Positions 50,409 to 60,101 are shown, counted from the stretch's first letter. The stretch: 64,000 bases of DNA from Chitinophagales bacterium (GCA_017303835.1 JAFLBI010000001.1:2356001-2420000); one strand, 5' to 3'. Made by a program: numbers and translations. The notes: a model not told the origin generated them from the sequence alone.

Positions 50409-51566
50409 CTATCCTCTTCCGATTGCTGCTTGCTTTTCAAGGAAGACTTTCACTTCCATTGGCGACTCATTGCGAATTAGTTGGATTGTCATTTCCTTAC
50501 TAACCAAAAAACGTTCTTTCAGCTGGTTGATGGTTTTTGGGGAGTTTGCAATTTCATTGTTGATGGTTACTATGATATCATTTACCTTGATATCGGCTTT
50601 AGCCGCCGGGCTACCTGGCGTTACAGAAGTAACTAAGAGTGTGATACTAACGGACTGAGTGGTAATGCCAATGAATGATAAACTGTTTGGGGCAAGGTAA
50701 ATAGATTGACTACTTGCCGAAGCGGTTTTACTGGCAGCAGCAACAGAACCTACTAAACCAAATGCATCGGAGGAGCGGTTATTGGTAACAACTCTGTTCT
50801 CTCCTGGCTTTAGTTTTTCAAAGTATTCTTTAGCCTTTTCCTTGGTAATGGTTACCACATCCAAATCTCCATTCCACTTATTGTAATCAACCTCCAAAAA
50901 AACAGGCGTTTCTGGTAACACATCAATTTCTGTAAGCTCGGTTTTTCTTTTAATCTCAGTACTTCTGCCATCCTGAGCACCAAAGCTATGCCTGCCTGGT
51001 AAAACATCAAATGATAAGTATTCTTTATTACTAATGCGCCCAACTACCTGACCATCTTGGAAAACTTGAAAACCCACAGCGCTTGCTGCAAAGCCTGTAG
51101 ACCTAAAGAGATATACTTTGACAGTAGCGTTCTTTCTGGCTAATTCCCTTTTTGCTTCTTCTTCTGCATTTTTTTCAGCAACAAGCTTCTGGTATTCCTC
51201 CATGGTTTTGGGGTATTTGGCATAAGACTCCTGTATTTTATACACCTGACGATATTTTTCTTCAATGCCTTCCATGGTTTCATAGTCAATCAAAAACTGC
51301 TCACAATTTTTGCGCAGGTTGGCGAGCATGGAAAAGTCAAGCTTTTTCTGCAAAAGCTTATCCTGAGAAACAATGCGTAAATGCAAAATGGGCACATTGA
51401 TTTTACCAAACAACTTCTCAGCATCTTCTAACTTAGAGAGTGTTGTGGTATAGTCGCCTTTGTTGAAAGCTTCTTCAGCGTCTTCAAACTTGAGGCGCGC
51501 AATGGCTGCCTGACCAGATACTTCGATAGCGAACAATACGGTAAAAAGGAGGTAGATTATGCGCAT
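50409..51566 (-). CDS. Secreted protein with C-terminal PDZ domain, tandem-paralogue N-terminus
   Basis: 385 residues from the ATG at 51564-51566 (MRIIYLLFTVLFAIEVSGQ signal peptide). The N-terminal 120 residues (AIARLKFEDAEEAFNKGDYTTTL, SKLEDAEKLFGKIN) are helical repeats very like the next upstream protein. A charged coiled-coil segment near 130-155 and a beta domain follow. The last 100 residues are PDZ-like (FIGITTQ, LVTSVTPGSPAAKADIKVNDIIVTINN). There is no protease domain. The role is unknown. Last gene of a three-gene set 54577-50409. Confidence 0.7.
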   Translation of the reverse strand: MRIIYLLFTVLFAIEVSGQAAIARLKFEDAEEAFNKGDYTTTLSKLEDAEKLFGKINVPILHLRIVSQDKLLQKKLDFSMLANLRKNCEQFLIDYETMEGIEEKYRQVYKIQESYAKYPKTMEEYQKLVAEKNAEEEAKRELARKNATVKVYLFRSTGFAASAVGFQVFQDGQVVGRISNKEYLSFDVLPGRHSFGAQDGRSTEIKRKTELTEIDVLPETPVFLEVDYNKWNGDLDVVTITKEKAKEYFEKLKPGENRVVTNNRSSDAFGLVGSVAAASKTASASSQSIYLAPNSLSFIGITTQSVSITLLVTSVTPGSPAAKADIKVNDIIVTINNEIANSPKTINQLKERFLVSKEMTIQLIRNESPMEVKVFLEKQAAIGRG

Positions 51567-51594
51567 AGTTTTTGTCAAATTACTCGTGAACAGA

Positions 51595-52419
51595 TTACAT
51601 TGGTTGAATATTGAAGATAGCAATCGCTTTAAGCTTACAGTCTTTATACAAGCGACTTTTCTCTTTTTCTTTAACTGGAATAACTGAGATCTCGTCTCCT
51701 TTTCTTCCTTCAACATCCAGCTTAAATTCTGCTGGCAATCCGTTAGAAATAAAGACAGGATATTGTTTTGTGCTTAGGGCTAGTGTTTTTGCTTGCGGGT
51801 TCTGTGTGTCTTCAAGTTGAAAAGCAAACTGATAAGTGCCAGATGGAATATGGAAAGCCAAATAGGTGTCGTTTTCAAGCGAACTAACATATTTCCCATT
51901 AATAAAAAACGCGAAGTTTTTTGATGCACTTGAGCGGTCAGTATTTCGAAAAATGCTGATAAAGACAAGTTTTTTAAATTCCGCTTCAGTTTTTTTTCTT
52001 TGCTCTTCTGCCTTTTTCTGAGCGACTATTTTCTCATATTCAGCAGCCGTTGCGGGGTGTTTTGCATTCGCTTCCAATACCTTGTATACCTGTCGGTATT
52101 TATCCTCAATACCTTCCACATTTTCATAATCCTTTAAAAACTGATTGCAATTATTACGCAAAGATGTCAGTAGTCCAAATTCAAGATTTTTTTGTAAGAG
52201 TTTGTCTTGAGCCAGAATGCGAAGATGAAGAATGGGCAAATTGATTTTACCAAACAGCTTTTCTGCGTCTTCCAGTTTGGAGAGTGTGGTGGCGTAATCA
52301 CCTTTATTGTATGCTTCTTCTGCGTCTTCAAATTTGAGCCGAGCAACAGCGGCCTGACCTGAAGTGCCTTGAACAATGAGCAGTAGCGAAAGTAAACAAA
52401 GCAAAAAATACTTTTTCAT
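51595..52419 (-). CDS. Secreted paralogue of the PDZ-protein N-terminus
   Basis: 274 residues with a signal peptide (KKYFLLCLLSLLLIVQGTSGQ). Residues 22-150 are closely similar to the downstream protein (ARLKFEDAEEAYNKGDYATTL, IEDKYRQVYKVLE), which shows a tandem duplication. The remaining 120 residues are a beta-rich domain that also seems shared in part (SIFRNTDRSSASKNFAFFINGKYV). There is no PDZ. The function is unknown; the TPR-like repeats suggest protein binding in the periplasm. Confidence 0.65.
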   Translation of the reverse strand: MKKYFLLCLLSLLLIVQGTSGQAAVARLKFEDAEEAYNKGDYATTLSKLEDAEKLFGKINLPILHLRILAQDKLLQKNLEFGLLTSLRNNCNQFLKDYENVEGIEDKYRQVYKVLEANAKHPATAAEYEKIVAQKKAEEQRKKTEAEFKKLVFISIFRNTDRSSASKNFAFFINGKYVSSLENDTYLAFHIPSGTYQFAFQLEDTQNPQAKTLALSTKQYPVFISNGLPAEFKLDVEGRKGDEISVIPVKEKEKSRLYKDCKLKAIAIFNIQPM

Positions 52420-52426
52420 GTAGGGC

Positions 52427-54577
52427 TTATTTATTCAACAAACTCAATACCTCATCCATTGTCGGGTCGTTGATGTTCTTCGATAAGAATGTAACAAAGT
52501 CTTCTCGAATCTTGTATTCCCATGGCAGACTAAGAGAGGCAATCATCTTTTTTCTATTGGCAGTATAGATTTGTTTTGCTTGCTCTGTTTGTTTGTTCAG
52601 CAATAAAGCATGTGCCATCAGCAGCTGATATTCCAAGTTATCCGGCTCCTGAGCAGTGATTGCTTGTATGCGGGTGAGCGCTTGTGAAAAGGACTTATCT
52701 AAAAGTAAATTCCAAACAGAATCTGCGCCGGCTTTAAGCGCTTGTTTGTTGATGGTGGTTTTTGAAACAGTAGCAGGCGCTTCGCTCCAAAAGGTTTCAT
52801 CATTCTTTTTGACTGGGGCAGGAGGCGGCTCATCTAGTTTTTGTTTCTTTTCCATCGCAGGCTCAGCCCAGAAGCTGTCATCTTTTTTGGGTGCAGGAGC
52901 CACTATAGTGTCGCGCTTAACTGGTTTGGGTACATCGCTATTATCCCAGAACTTATCCTTTGTTTTTTTGGGTTTTGGTTGAGGATCTGTTGCAAACTGA
53001 TCATTTTCTCTTTCTACGGGTGTGCCTGACCAAAAATCATTGCCCCACTTGCTATTACTGTTACCTTGTTTTTTACGTTGATAGTTGATGCTATTGATGG
53101 AAACCTGGCTCATGCGCAGCATTTCCTCTAAGCTGTTTTTAGACAGCTCGGCTTCTTCTTCAGAGTAGTAGTAGCCGTGAAAAACTTCTTGTAATGGTGT
53201 CAGGGGTTGAATCTCTTCTTGAATCGTACGCAGGTAGGGCCAAGTACCATCGCCGAAGCGGGCAATTTCAACGATAGGACTCAAGTAAAAAACCATATTG
53301 CCCTCTTCAATCTTGGATGGATCATAAGCATAGACGAAATAATACAGCTTATCTGCTTCTATTTTGGTTGTAGATGTAGGGATGGTACCGGGTTTGAAAT
53401 TTGCAATAGCAGCAGTTCTGGATTCGCGTCTAAAAGCTTTTTCCTGAGCAATTTTCTGCAGACGCATTTCTTCTTGTCGTTGTGCTTCAAGCTGTCTTTG
53501 TCTTTCACGCTCTTTCTTTGCTTTGGCATCGCTAATCAGTCCGCCAATAAAACTTCCAATCTGCACCACAGCATCTGCTGTTTGGTTTGCCAGCTGAGTT
53601 ATCTGTTGATCCCTGATTCTGTTGGCCTCTTGCTGCTTGCGCATTTTCGCATTGAAATCATCCATCATCTGCTTTTGCTGCTGTTGTTGCATCTGCATGC
53701 GTTGCGTAGCTTCTCTGTCGCGCTGTTGTATTTCTAATTTTCGTTGAGAGGCCGCATCAATGATATGTACCTTGCCATTTTTATCAGTTACATCATAAAG
53801 ACCGTCGGCTCGTTTAACGCCCGGTCCAACAGGATAAATTAACCCAGGTGAATTGTCAAACTTCCCGGCTCCAGCATTACTGCCTTTGGCATCATACCCG
53901 TTTTGGTTGGGTGAGGGTGTTTTATTGACCTGATTATTGGAAGAATAGTTCTGATTGGCTGGCCGTTGTGTGTTGTAATTGTTGTTGTATGTGTTATTGG
54001 TTTTCTGACTATTATAATTACTCCCACCCCAAGGATCTTTATTTTGCTGCTGCGCTTCCTGTTGTTTTTTCGCATCTTCTGCTTGCCTTTTTGCAGATTC
54101 TAGTTCATCAATTTTACTTTTTAAATCATTGATGCCAGTTGTGCCTGTAATTCTATTGACAGTCATGCTGCCATTTATTTGCGCCCCCTTTTTGATACCA
54201 CAAAGCGCATTGCCCTTCGTTTCACCCTCACTCCAAGAGCCGCTTATGGAAGTGGTATGATCGCACAAGGTTCCTTCTACCCTAATGGTTATATCAACTC
54301 TTGTAACCCGAATCTGATTAAAGTAGTGTTGCAGCTGACCTCCAAAATCACTGTAGCCATAATTTCTACCCCTATAGTTAATGCCATTACCTACACTAAC
54401 CGAGGCATTAAATGATTGAACGGTGGCCATTGGATAGTCGCCAGCAGCTCCAGATTTCACTCCCAAATTGTAGTGAGGGCTTAAGTAAATTGTAACACCT
54501 TCAACGGTAAAAGTTTGCGACAAGGCAGAACTATAGAATAGAAAAATAGCCGTTACCAATAGGCAAATTCTTCTCAT
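52427..54577 (-). CDS. Large exported protein with DxFW repeats, function unknown
   Basis: 716 residues from the ATG at 54575-54577. Signal peptide (RRICLLVTAIFLFYSSALSQ). An N-terminal beta domain to about 150 is followed by a Gln/Asn-rich low-complexity stretch, a charged coiled coil at about 285-390, and a beta domain at about 400-500. At about 510-600 there are four repeats of a D/N-x1-3-FW motif (NDFWSG, KDKFWDN, KDDSFWAE, NDETFWSE) separated by Pro/Lys-rich linkers. A helical TPR-like end follows. I do not recognise it. First gene of the set with the two paralogues. Confidence 0.6.
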   Translation of the reverse strand: MRRICLLVTAIFLFYSSALSQTFTVEGVTIYLSPHYNLGVKSGAAGDYPMATVQSFNASVSVGNGINYRGRNYGYSDFGGQLQHYFNQIRVTRVDITIRVEGTLCDHTTSISGSWSEGETKGNALCGIKKGAQINGSMTVNRITGTTGINDLKSKIDELESAKRQAEDAKKQQEAQQQNKDPWGGSNYNSQKTNNTYNNNYNTQRPANQNYSSNNQVNKTPSPNQNGYDAKGSNAGAGKFDNSPGLIYPVGPGVKRADGLYDVTDKNGKVHIIDAASQRKLEIQQRDREATQRMQMQQQQQKQMMDDFNAKMRKQQEANRIRDQQITQLANQTADAVVQIGSFIGGLISDAKAKKERERQRQLEAQRQEEMRLQKIAQEKAFRRESRTAAIANFKPGTIPTSTTKIEADKLYYFVYAYDPSKIEEGNMVFYLSPIVEIARFGDGTWPYLRTIQEEIQPLTPLQEVFHGYYYSEEEAELSKNSLEEMLRMSQVSINSINYQRKKQGNSNSKWGNDFWSGTPVERENDQFATDPQPKPKKTKDKFWDNSDVPKPVKRDTIVAPAPKKDDSFWAEPAMEKKQKLDEPPPAPVKKNDETFWSEAPATVSKTTINKQALKAGADSVWNLLLDKSFSQALTRIQAITAQEPDNLEYQLLMAHALLLNKQTEQAKQIYTANRKKMIASLSLPWEYKIREDFVTFLSKNINDPTMDEVLSLLNK

Positions 54578-54682
54578 GTGCAAGAAATTAGAGGTGCAGC
54601 AGATTGCTAACTTAAAAGTACAAGGAAAAAAGAGTACGCAAAAAATCTACAAGGAAATACGCAGAATTGTGTAACAGACTTA

Positions 54683-56212
54683 TTAATGCATAAATGTACC
54701 GTTCAAAAAACGCTGCCAGTCTTCCAGCATCTGGCCCTTAAGCACGCGTGGAAATTTGTGTTGTCCGCCCACTTTTCCTTTGGCGGCCATAAAGTCAAGG
54801 AATTGTTGCTCTGTCAAAACATCCAGAAAAACTTCTTTTAATGCACTCTTGCGTTCCACTGCGTAATCGTCATTGAGTTCTTTGAGCTTTTCATCGATGG
54901 CAATTCTTAATTGCTCTGCATCTACCGTATCGTTGCAAGCAACATACCAGTGGTGGGCAAAGAAATTGCCGTGTGGCACACCCGCTACGGTAAACTCGGG
55001 AATAGAAACATTCAGCTTTTCACCTACCAGCTGAATGGCTTTGTTCATATTGTCAACACTCAGGTGCTCACCTACAAGACTGAGAAAATGTTTGGTTCTG
55101 CCGGTGATGATGATCTCACAGTTTTCTTTATCTACAAAACGAACTGTATCACCAATCAGGTAACGCCAGGCACCCGCAGCAGTACTGATCAAGACAGCAT
55201 AATCCTTGTGCTCTTCCACTTCATGAATCATCAACACTTCCGGATTGGCCACCATCTCGCAATCGGGCGTAAAGTTTTTCTCATCAAATGGCACAAACTC
55301 AAAATAGATATGCTCATTGGTAACCAGTCGCATACCCTTTGGAAACTGTCTGTCCTGATAAGCCAGAAAACCTTCGCTGGCCAGATAGGTTTCAATATAG
55401 GTGAGCGGCTTGCCCAATAATTTTTCGAAGCCTTTTTTATAAGGCTCGAAGCTTACGCCGCCATGTACAAAGAAGGCCAGGTTGGGCCAGATATCGTGTA
55501 TAGTATTCAGCTTATAGCGCTCAATGATTTGCTCCATGCAGAGTTGAATCCATGCAGGCACACCTACAATGAATCCAATATCCCATTCAGGTGCTTTGGC
55601 AACAATCTCTTCCAGCTTGCGGTTCCAATCGCGCTGTTTGGCAATTTTTTTACCCGGCTTATAAAAAGGCTGAAACCAGAATGGTGCTTTTTTGGCGGTG
55701 ATGCCGCTTAGATCTCCGGCATAATAACCGGGGCCTTTTTGCAGATCGGTACTACCGCCCAGTGTTAACCAACCTCTGCCGAGTGAGGAGTATGGAATAT
55801 CCTCATAATGCCTGAGACTAAACAGCTGTTTAATCATGGCATTCTTATTGCCCTTCAGCAAATCATTTGTAATGGGTATGTATTTGCTGGCAGCTCCGCT
55901 AGTGCCACTACTCAGCGCATAATATTTGATCTTACCCGGCCAGCACACATCCAAATGGCCTTCCAGGGTTTTGTGCCACCACTCACGATAGATGCGATCA
56001 TAATCATAAGTGGGTACGAGTTCCTGAAATTTTTTGCCAGGATGTTTACTCAAGAGAATGCTATCGAAACCATATTGTTGACCGAACTCGGTAAACTGTG
56101 CTTTGCGTAAGAGCTTTTTCAACACCCTTATCTGCTGCCTGCGCACGTTGTTCTTCGGCAAGCGAAGCACCTTTGCAATCGAGTTAGGCAATGTAATGTC
56201 GAATATGGGCAT
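54683..56212 (-). CDS. GH3 auxin-responsive-promoter family protein
   Basis: 509 residues, complete. It matches the GH3 family of adenylate-forming acyl-amido synthetases: YALSSGTSGAASKYIPIT with the ATP-binding loop near residues 98-115, VYIETYLASEGFLAYQ-type block, YAVLISTAAGAWRYLIGDTVRF and ITGRTKHFLSLVGEHLS near 365-380. In plants GH3 enzymes join amino acids to auxin or jasmonate; the bacterial substrate is unknown. Monocistronic. Confidence 0.88.
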   Translation of the reverse strand: MPIFDITLPNSIAKVLRLPKNNVRRQQIRVLKKLLRKAQFTEFGQQYGFDSILLSKHPGKKFQELVPTYDYDRIYREWWHKTLEGHLDVCWPGKIKYYALSSGTSGAASKYIPITNDLLKGNKNAMIKQLFSLRHYEDIPYSSLGRGWLTLGGSTDLQKGPGYYAGDLSGITAKKAPFWFQPFYKPGKKIAKQRDWNRKLEEIVAKAPEWDIGFIVGVPAWIQLCMEQIIERYKLNTIHDIWPNLAFFVHGGVSFEPYKKGFEKLLGKPLTYIETYLASEGFLAYQDRQFPKGMRLVTNEHIYFEFVPFDEKNFTPDCEMVANPEVLMIHEVEEHKDYAVLISTAAGAWRYLIGDTVRFVDKENCEIIITGRTKHFLSLVGEHLSVDNMNKAIQLVGEKLNVSIPEFTVAGVPHGNFFAHHWYVACNDTVDAEQLRIAIDEKLKELNDDYAVERKSALKEVFLDVLTEQQFLDFMAAKGKVGGQHKFPRVLKGQMLEDWQRFLNGTFMH

Positions 56213-56323
56213 CGATAACAGCGGGGTTCAAAAACACGAAGCTAATTAAAAGCCAGTATTGTGTTGCGAATATCCGGGCTTTGTGTATAAGAATGCTGTT
56301 AAAATCAATGCATTGTGTAAAAC

Positions 56324-57868
56324 TTATTTGCTCAATGTGTAGCCGCTGCTGTCCTTAGAATCGCTGCCTATAATACTCCTGCTGCCCGCATGATGAAAGC
56401 GAAGGGCGGTCTTTCCTTTGAGCTTATCCGCAAAAGCAATCAACTGATGCATAGAGAGGTGGCCGGATACCAGTATTGTTTCATGTGCCTGATTTGCGAC
56501 CACTGCCTGCTCACAATCAGACTCATTGTTACACCACTGCACCACACGCGTATCCAGTTGCATGGATTGGAAGAAGGATTGTGCTGCTGCTTGGTCATGC
56601 GCATGAACCAGAACCACAGCCCGGTCAATGACCTGGCCCGTTGCATCTGGTTTCAGCCAGCGAATGCGTAAGAGCCACCATCGGAATAACCAAAGCCCAA
56701 GACCAGCACCAACACTACCCAGCAAGATAACGGCGCGCGAAAAACGCCAGCCCTCTGGTAATAATGCATAAACGGCCAATGTGCTTATCAGCGCCAGCGA
56801 TAATGCCGATCCAATTTTCTTAGGCGCATAAATACGTTTGTATAAACCAGAAGCTGTAGCTGCTAACCAATACACCAATACAAATGCAGGAAGTAGAATG
56901 CTGATTTGTGCTCTCTCAAAAGGAAACTGCTTGATATAGGTTTCCCAATAGGATTTGCTGATCCAGAATAAAAGAAAGATGATGCCACCATCAATGATGG
57001 GCATGCCAATGCTGGTTACAAATCGCTTGATCAATGAAACACCTGCACGCAGCAAAATGCCTAATTGCAAACCTTGTACAATCAATGCAGACCTACTACC
57101 GCTGTAATGCTTGCGTACAAACTGTTGCATGGCTTTGTAAAACAATTGTACATAATTGCTACTGCCTTTTCTTGTACTCTCGCCTTTGAAATGAATGATG
57201 CTGGTGTCTGCACAATACCAGTTTTGGTAACCCGACTGCCGGATACGATAACTCAAATCAATATCTTCTCCATACATAAAGAACTGCTCATCAAAACCGC
57301 CAAGTTGCTCAAATAAATCCCGGCGTACCAACATACAGGCGCCGGCCAATACATCCACCGGATGATTGCTTTTTTCATTCAAATGCCCCAATGCATAAGC
57401 ATTCAACACCGCAGAAAGAGGAAATAATCTCGCCAATCCTGTTAGTTTAAAGAAAGCTGGCATCAGTGCAGGGAAAGCCCTTTTACTTTCCGGCAGAAAT
57501 TGTCCCGCCCCATCCAACATGCGTACACCCACGGCACCGGCATCAGGACCTGTTTGTAAACAAGCCAGCATTTTATGCAAAGTGTCTTCTGCGATCAGGG
57601 TATCTGGATTAAGAAAAAGCAGGTAATCGCCCTTGGCCAATCTTGCAGCATGGTTATTGGCTTTGGCAAAGCCGAGATTTTCCTGGTGCGCAATGAATTG
57701 TACCTGAGGAAATAATGGTTTCAAGTATTCCAGGCTGCCATCGGCGGAAGCATTATCAGCTACGATCACTTCCGCATCCAATTCGGCAATAGCCCTATAT
57801 ACAGCATGCAGGCATTGCTCCAGAAAATGGCGCACATTGTAGTTTACGATGATGATGGAAACCTGCAA
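56324..57868 (-). CDS. Family 2 glycosyltransferase fused to a WcaJ-like membrane/CoA-binding region
   Basis: About 514 residues. No ATG is available near the conserved start; a TTG at 57866-57868 precedes QVSIIIVNYNVRHFLEQCL and is preferred over the TTG at 57904. GT2 domain at about 1-270: VIVADNASADGSLEYL, ENLGFAKANN, YLLFLNPDT, ACMLVRRDLFEQLGGFDEQFFMYGEDIDL. After that come about four membrane segments and a soluble C-terminal region near 400-510, resembling the N-terminal part of WcaJ-type polyprenyl glycosylphosphotransferases, without their catalytic part. Probably acts in surface polysaccharide synthesis. Confidence 0.8.
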   Translation of the reverse strand: MQVSIIIVNYNVRHFLEQCLHAVYRAIAELDAEVIVADNASADGSLEYLKPLFPQVQFIAHQENLGFAKANNHAARLAKGDYLLFLNPDTLIAEDTLHKMLACLQTGPDAGAVGVRMLDGAGQFLPESKRAFPALMPAFFKLTGLARLFPLSAVLNAYALGHLNEKSNHPVDVLAGACMLVRRDLFEQLGGFDEQFFMYGEDIDLSYRIRQSGYQNWYCADTSIIHFKGESTRKGSSNYVQLFYKAMQQFVRKHYSGSRSALIVQGLQLGILLRAGVSLIKRFVTSIGMPIIDGGIIFLLFWISKSYWETYIKQFPFERAQISILLPAFVLVYWLAATASGLYKRIYAPKKIGSALSLALISTLAVYALLPEGWRFSRAVILLGSVGAGLGLWLFRWWLLRIRWLKPDATGQVIDRAVVLVHAHDQAAAQSFFQSMQLDTRVVQWCNNESDCEQAVVANQAHETILVSGHLSMHQLIAFADKLKGKTALRFHHAGSRSIIGSDSKDSSGYTLSK

Positions 57869-57918
57869 GTACAATAATTGAAACAGCAAATTAGCAAATT
57901 GCAAGCGCTACAAACAAC

Positions 57919-57926
57919 TACCTTTG
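57919..57926 (+). promoter_or_regulatory. -7 element of suhB, leaderless arrangement
   Basis: TACCTTTG, exact TAnnTTTG, only 3 bp upstream of the ATG at 57930. Confidence 0.5.
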
Positions 57927-57929
57927 CGC

Positions 57930-58709
57930 ATGCTTAAAGAAACACTGATTCAAGCCACGGAAAAAGGGGCTGCTGTGTTGAAAGAATATTTCGACAAACC
58001 CTTTACGATTTCCAATAAAGAGGGCATGAATAACCTCGTTACCGAAGTAGATCATAAGAGCGAGGCAATCATCATGGCCACCATCCGCGAAGTTTTTCCG
58101 GATCATTTTATCCTGAGTGAAGAAGCCGGTGAAATGGCCCAGTCATCATCGTATAAGTGGATTATCGATCCTATTGATGGTACGGTAAATTATGCCAATG
58201 GTATTCCCATTTGCTGTGTAAGCATTGGTGTAGAGAAAGACGGACAAATGGTCCTTGGTGCGGTGTATAATCCTTTCATGAATGAATTCTTTTTAGCCGA
58301 GCGGGGTCAGGGTGCAAGCCTGAATGGCAAGCCCATCCGCGTAAGCGAAAAAACGGAAGTGATTCATAGTTGCATGGTAACCGGATTTCCATACACCTAT
58401 TTAGATATGCCTAACGGTCCGCTGGAAGTGTTTGAGCGTTTTATCAGGAAAGGCATTCCGGTTAGAAGATTGGGTAGTGCGGCGATTGATTTGTGTTGGG
58501 TAGCTGCAGGAAGATTTGATGCATTCTACGAACACAAATTGCAGGCATGGGATAGCGCTGCCGGATTTTTAATGGTGGAAGAAGCGGGTGGTAAAGTGAC
58601 TGATTTTACCGGCGCGTATTATTCACCCTATCAGCCACACCTGGTGGCTTCTAATGGAAAAATTCACGACGAATTATTGGCTGTTATCAATAATCAGAAA
58701 ACATTATGA
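57930..58709 (+). CDS. suhB: Inositol monophosphatase family protein
   Basis: 259 residues from the ATG at 57930. Metal-binding motifs of the family: SEEAGE near residue 67, IDPIDGTVNYANGIP near 82-96, and WDSAAGFLMVEEAGG near 209-223. It hydrolyses inositol-1-phosphate or related sugar phosphates with magnesium; in bacteria the real substrate varies, and SuhB-like proteins can also bind RNA polymerase. Its stop overlaps the thiL start by 4 bp. Confidence 0.9.
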   Translation: MLKETLIQATEKGAAVLKEYFDKPFTISNKEGMNNLVTEVDHKSEAIIMATIREVFPDHFILSEEAGEMAQSSSYKWIIDPIDGTVNYANGIPICCVSIGVEKDGQMVLGAVYNPFMNEFFLAERGQGASLNGKPIRVSEKTEVIHSCMVTGFPYTYLDMPNGPLEVFERFIRKGIPVRRLGSAAIDLCWVAAGRFDAFYEHKLQAWDSAAGFLMVEEAGGKVTDFTGAYYSPYQPHLVASNGKIHDELLAVINNQKTL

Positions 58710-59740
58710 GCGAGAACAGAACTGAAATAGCTTCATTAGGCGAGTTTGGTTTGATTGAACAACTCACCAAGAATATTGAATTGCAAAATGCTTCTTCCAT
58801 TCTGGGCGTAGGCGATGATGCAGCGGTGATTGATCACTTCGGCAAACAAACGGTAATCACTACAGACCTTTTGTTAGAGGGTATTCACTTTGATTTGATG
58901 TACACACCACTCAAACACCTCGGTTATAAATCGGTGGTGGTAAACCTGAGTGATATCTATGCGATGAATGCAGAGCCCACGCAGATTACGCTCAGCATCG
59001 GCATCAGCAATCGCTTTAGTGTAGAAGCATTGAATGAGTTTTATGAAGGCGTTTACGCAGCTTGCGAAAAATATGGTGTTGACTTAATCGGCGGCGATAC
59101 ATCTGCATCACAAAAAGGATTGGTGATTTCTGTAACCGCTATTGGAGAAGTGGCGCCTGATAAATTTGTGAAGCGCAGTACGGCACAAAAAGGTGATTTG
59201 ATTTGTGTGAGTGGTAATCTTGGTGGCGCATTTCTGGGCCTCACTTTGATGGAGCGCGAAAAACGAATTTATCTGGAGAACCCACAATTACAGCCTGATC
59301 TGGAGAATGAATCTTATATCGTTGGTCGCTTACTGAAACCAGAAGCACGCAAAGACATCATTGCATTTTTTGCTGAGAATGAGATTGTACCCACATCTAT
59401 GATGGACATCAGTGATGGCCTGAGCAGTGAAGTGCTGCACCTGTGCAAGCAGAGTGGTTTGGGCTGCAGAATTTATGAAGAAAAGCTGCCTCTTGCTGAT
59501 GAAGCAAGAAAAGCAGCTTTCAAATTCGGTTTAGATCCCACCGTATGTGCTCTGAATGGTGGGGAGGATTACGAACTGATCTTTACCCTGAAGCAAGAAG
59601 ACTACGACAGGATTACGTTGAACGAAGAGATCAGCGTTGTCGGCTATATGACCGACGCGCATGAAGGAACTAAACTGCTCTCCAGAGGGGGGAATAGTTT
59701 TGACCTCACCGCGCAGGGCTGGCAAGCTTTCCATGGTTGA
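58706..59740 (+). CDS. thiL: Thiamine-monophosphate kinase
   Basis: 344 residues. ThiL/PurM-like ATP-grasp fold with GVGDDAAVIDHFGKQTVITTDLLLEGIHFDL at about 33-63, VVVNLSDIYAMNAEPTQI, LIGGDTSASQKGLVISVTAIGEV, MDISDGLSSEVLHLCKQSGLG, and LNGGEDYELIFT near 280. Phosphorylates thiamine phosphate to the pyrophosphate. Cotranscribed with suhB (ATGA overlap). No TPP riboswitch is seen upstream. Confidence 0.95.
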   Translation: MSENRTEIASLGEFGLIEQLTKNIELQNASSILGVGDDAAVIDHFGKQTVITTDLLLEGIHFDLMYTPLKHLGYKSVVVNLSDIYAMNAEPTQITLSIGISNRFSVEALNEFYEGVYAACEKYGVDLIGGDTSASQKGLVISVTAIGEVAPDKFVKRSTAQKGDLICVSGNLGGAFLGLTLMEREKRIYLENPQLQPDLENESYIVGRLLKPEARKDIIAFFAENEIVPTSMMDISDGLSSEVLHLCKQSGLGCRIYEEKLPLADEARKAAFKFGLDPTVCALNGGEDYELIFTLKQEDYDRITLNEEISVVGYMTDAHEGTKLLSRGGNSFDLTAQGWQAFHG

Positions 59741-59765
59741 GGATTGTAGCGTTAGAAAATGGCGA

Positions 59766-60023
59766 TTACTCGATGATGATGGTCATCGGCATATTGGCGC
59801 GCTCTTTCTGCTGCATTTTCACTTTTGAAAGACGCATATCTTTCAAAACGGAGAAATACATCACAACTGCTGTTGCAATAGCTGCTAAGCCGCAAACAAT
59901 TGATGTAACCATGTCGCTTTTGGAAATTGCCGTGCTGAGGTCTGAAATCATCAGAAAAAATACAGCACCAAAGAAAAGTGCGAAGACAAGCTTCAGTGTG
60001 AAGGTTCGGTAATTCATAAACAT
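59766..60023 (-). CDS. Small two-TM membrane protein
   Basis: 85 residues (or 83 from the second ATG at 60015-60017). Two membrane segments (LKLVFALFFGAVFFLMIS and VTSIVCGLAAIATAVVMYF) and a charged C-terminus. No family is recognised. Convergent with thiL, divergent from the S41 gene. Confidence 0.55.
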   Translation of the reverse strand: MFMNYRTFTLKLVFALFFGAVFFLMISDLSTAISKSDMVTSIVCGLAAIATAVVMYFSVLKDMRLSKVKMQQKERANMPMTIIIE

Positions 60024-60101
60024 TGGATATTAGATTTTACACCCTTTAGAGGTGTTTTGGATATTGTGACATAAAAGTATACGGATTTGCGCAAAAAAAA
60101 G

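Noticed and set aside
58650..58710. TPP riboswitch upstream of thiL
   Set aside because: thiL starts inside the suhB stop; there is no leader for a riboswitch.
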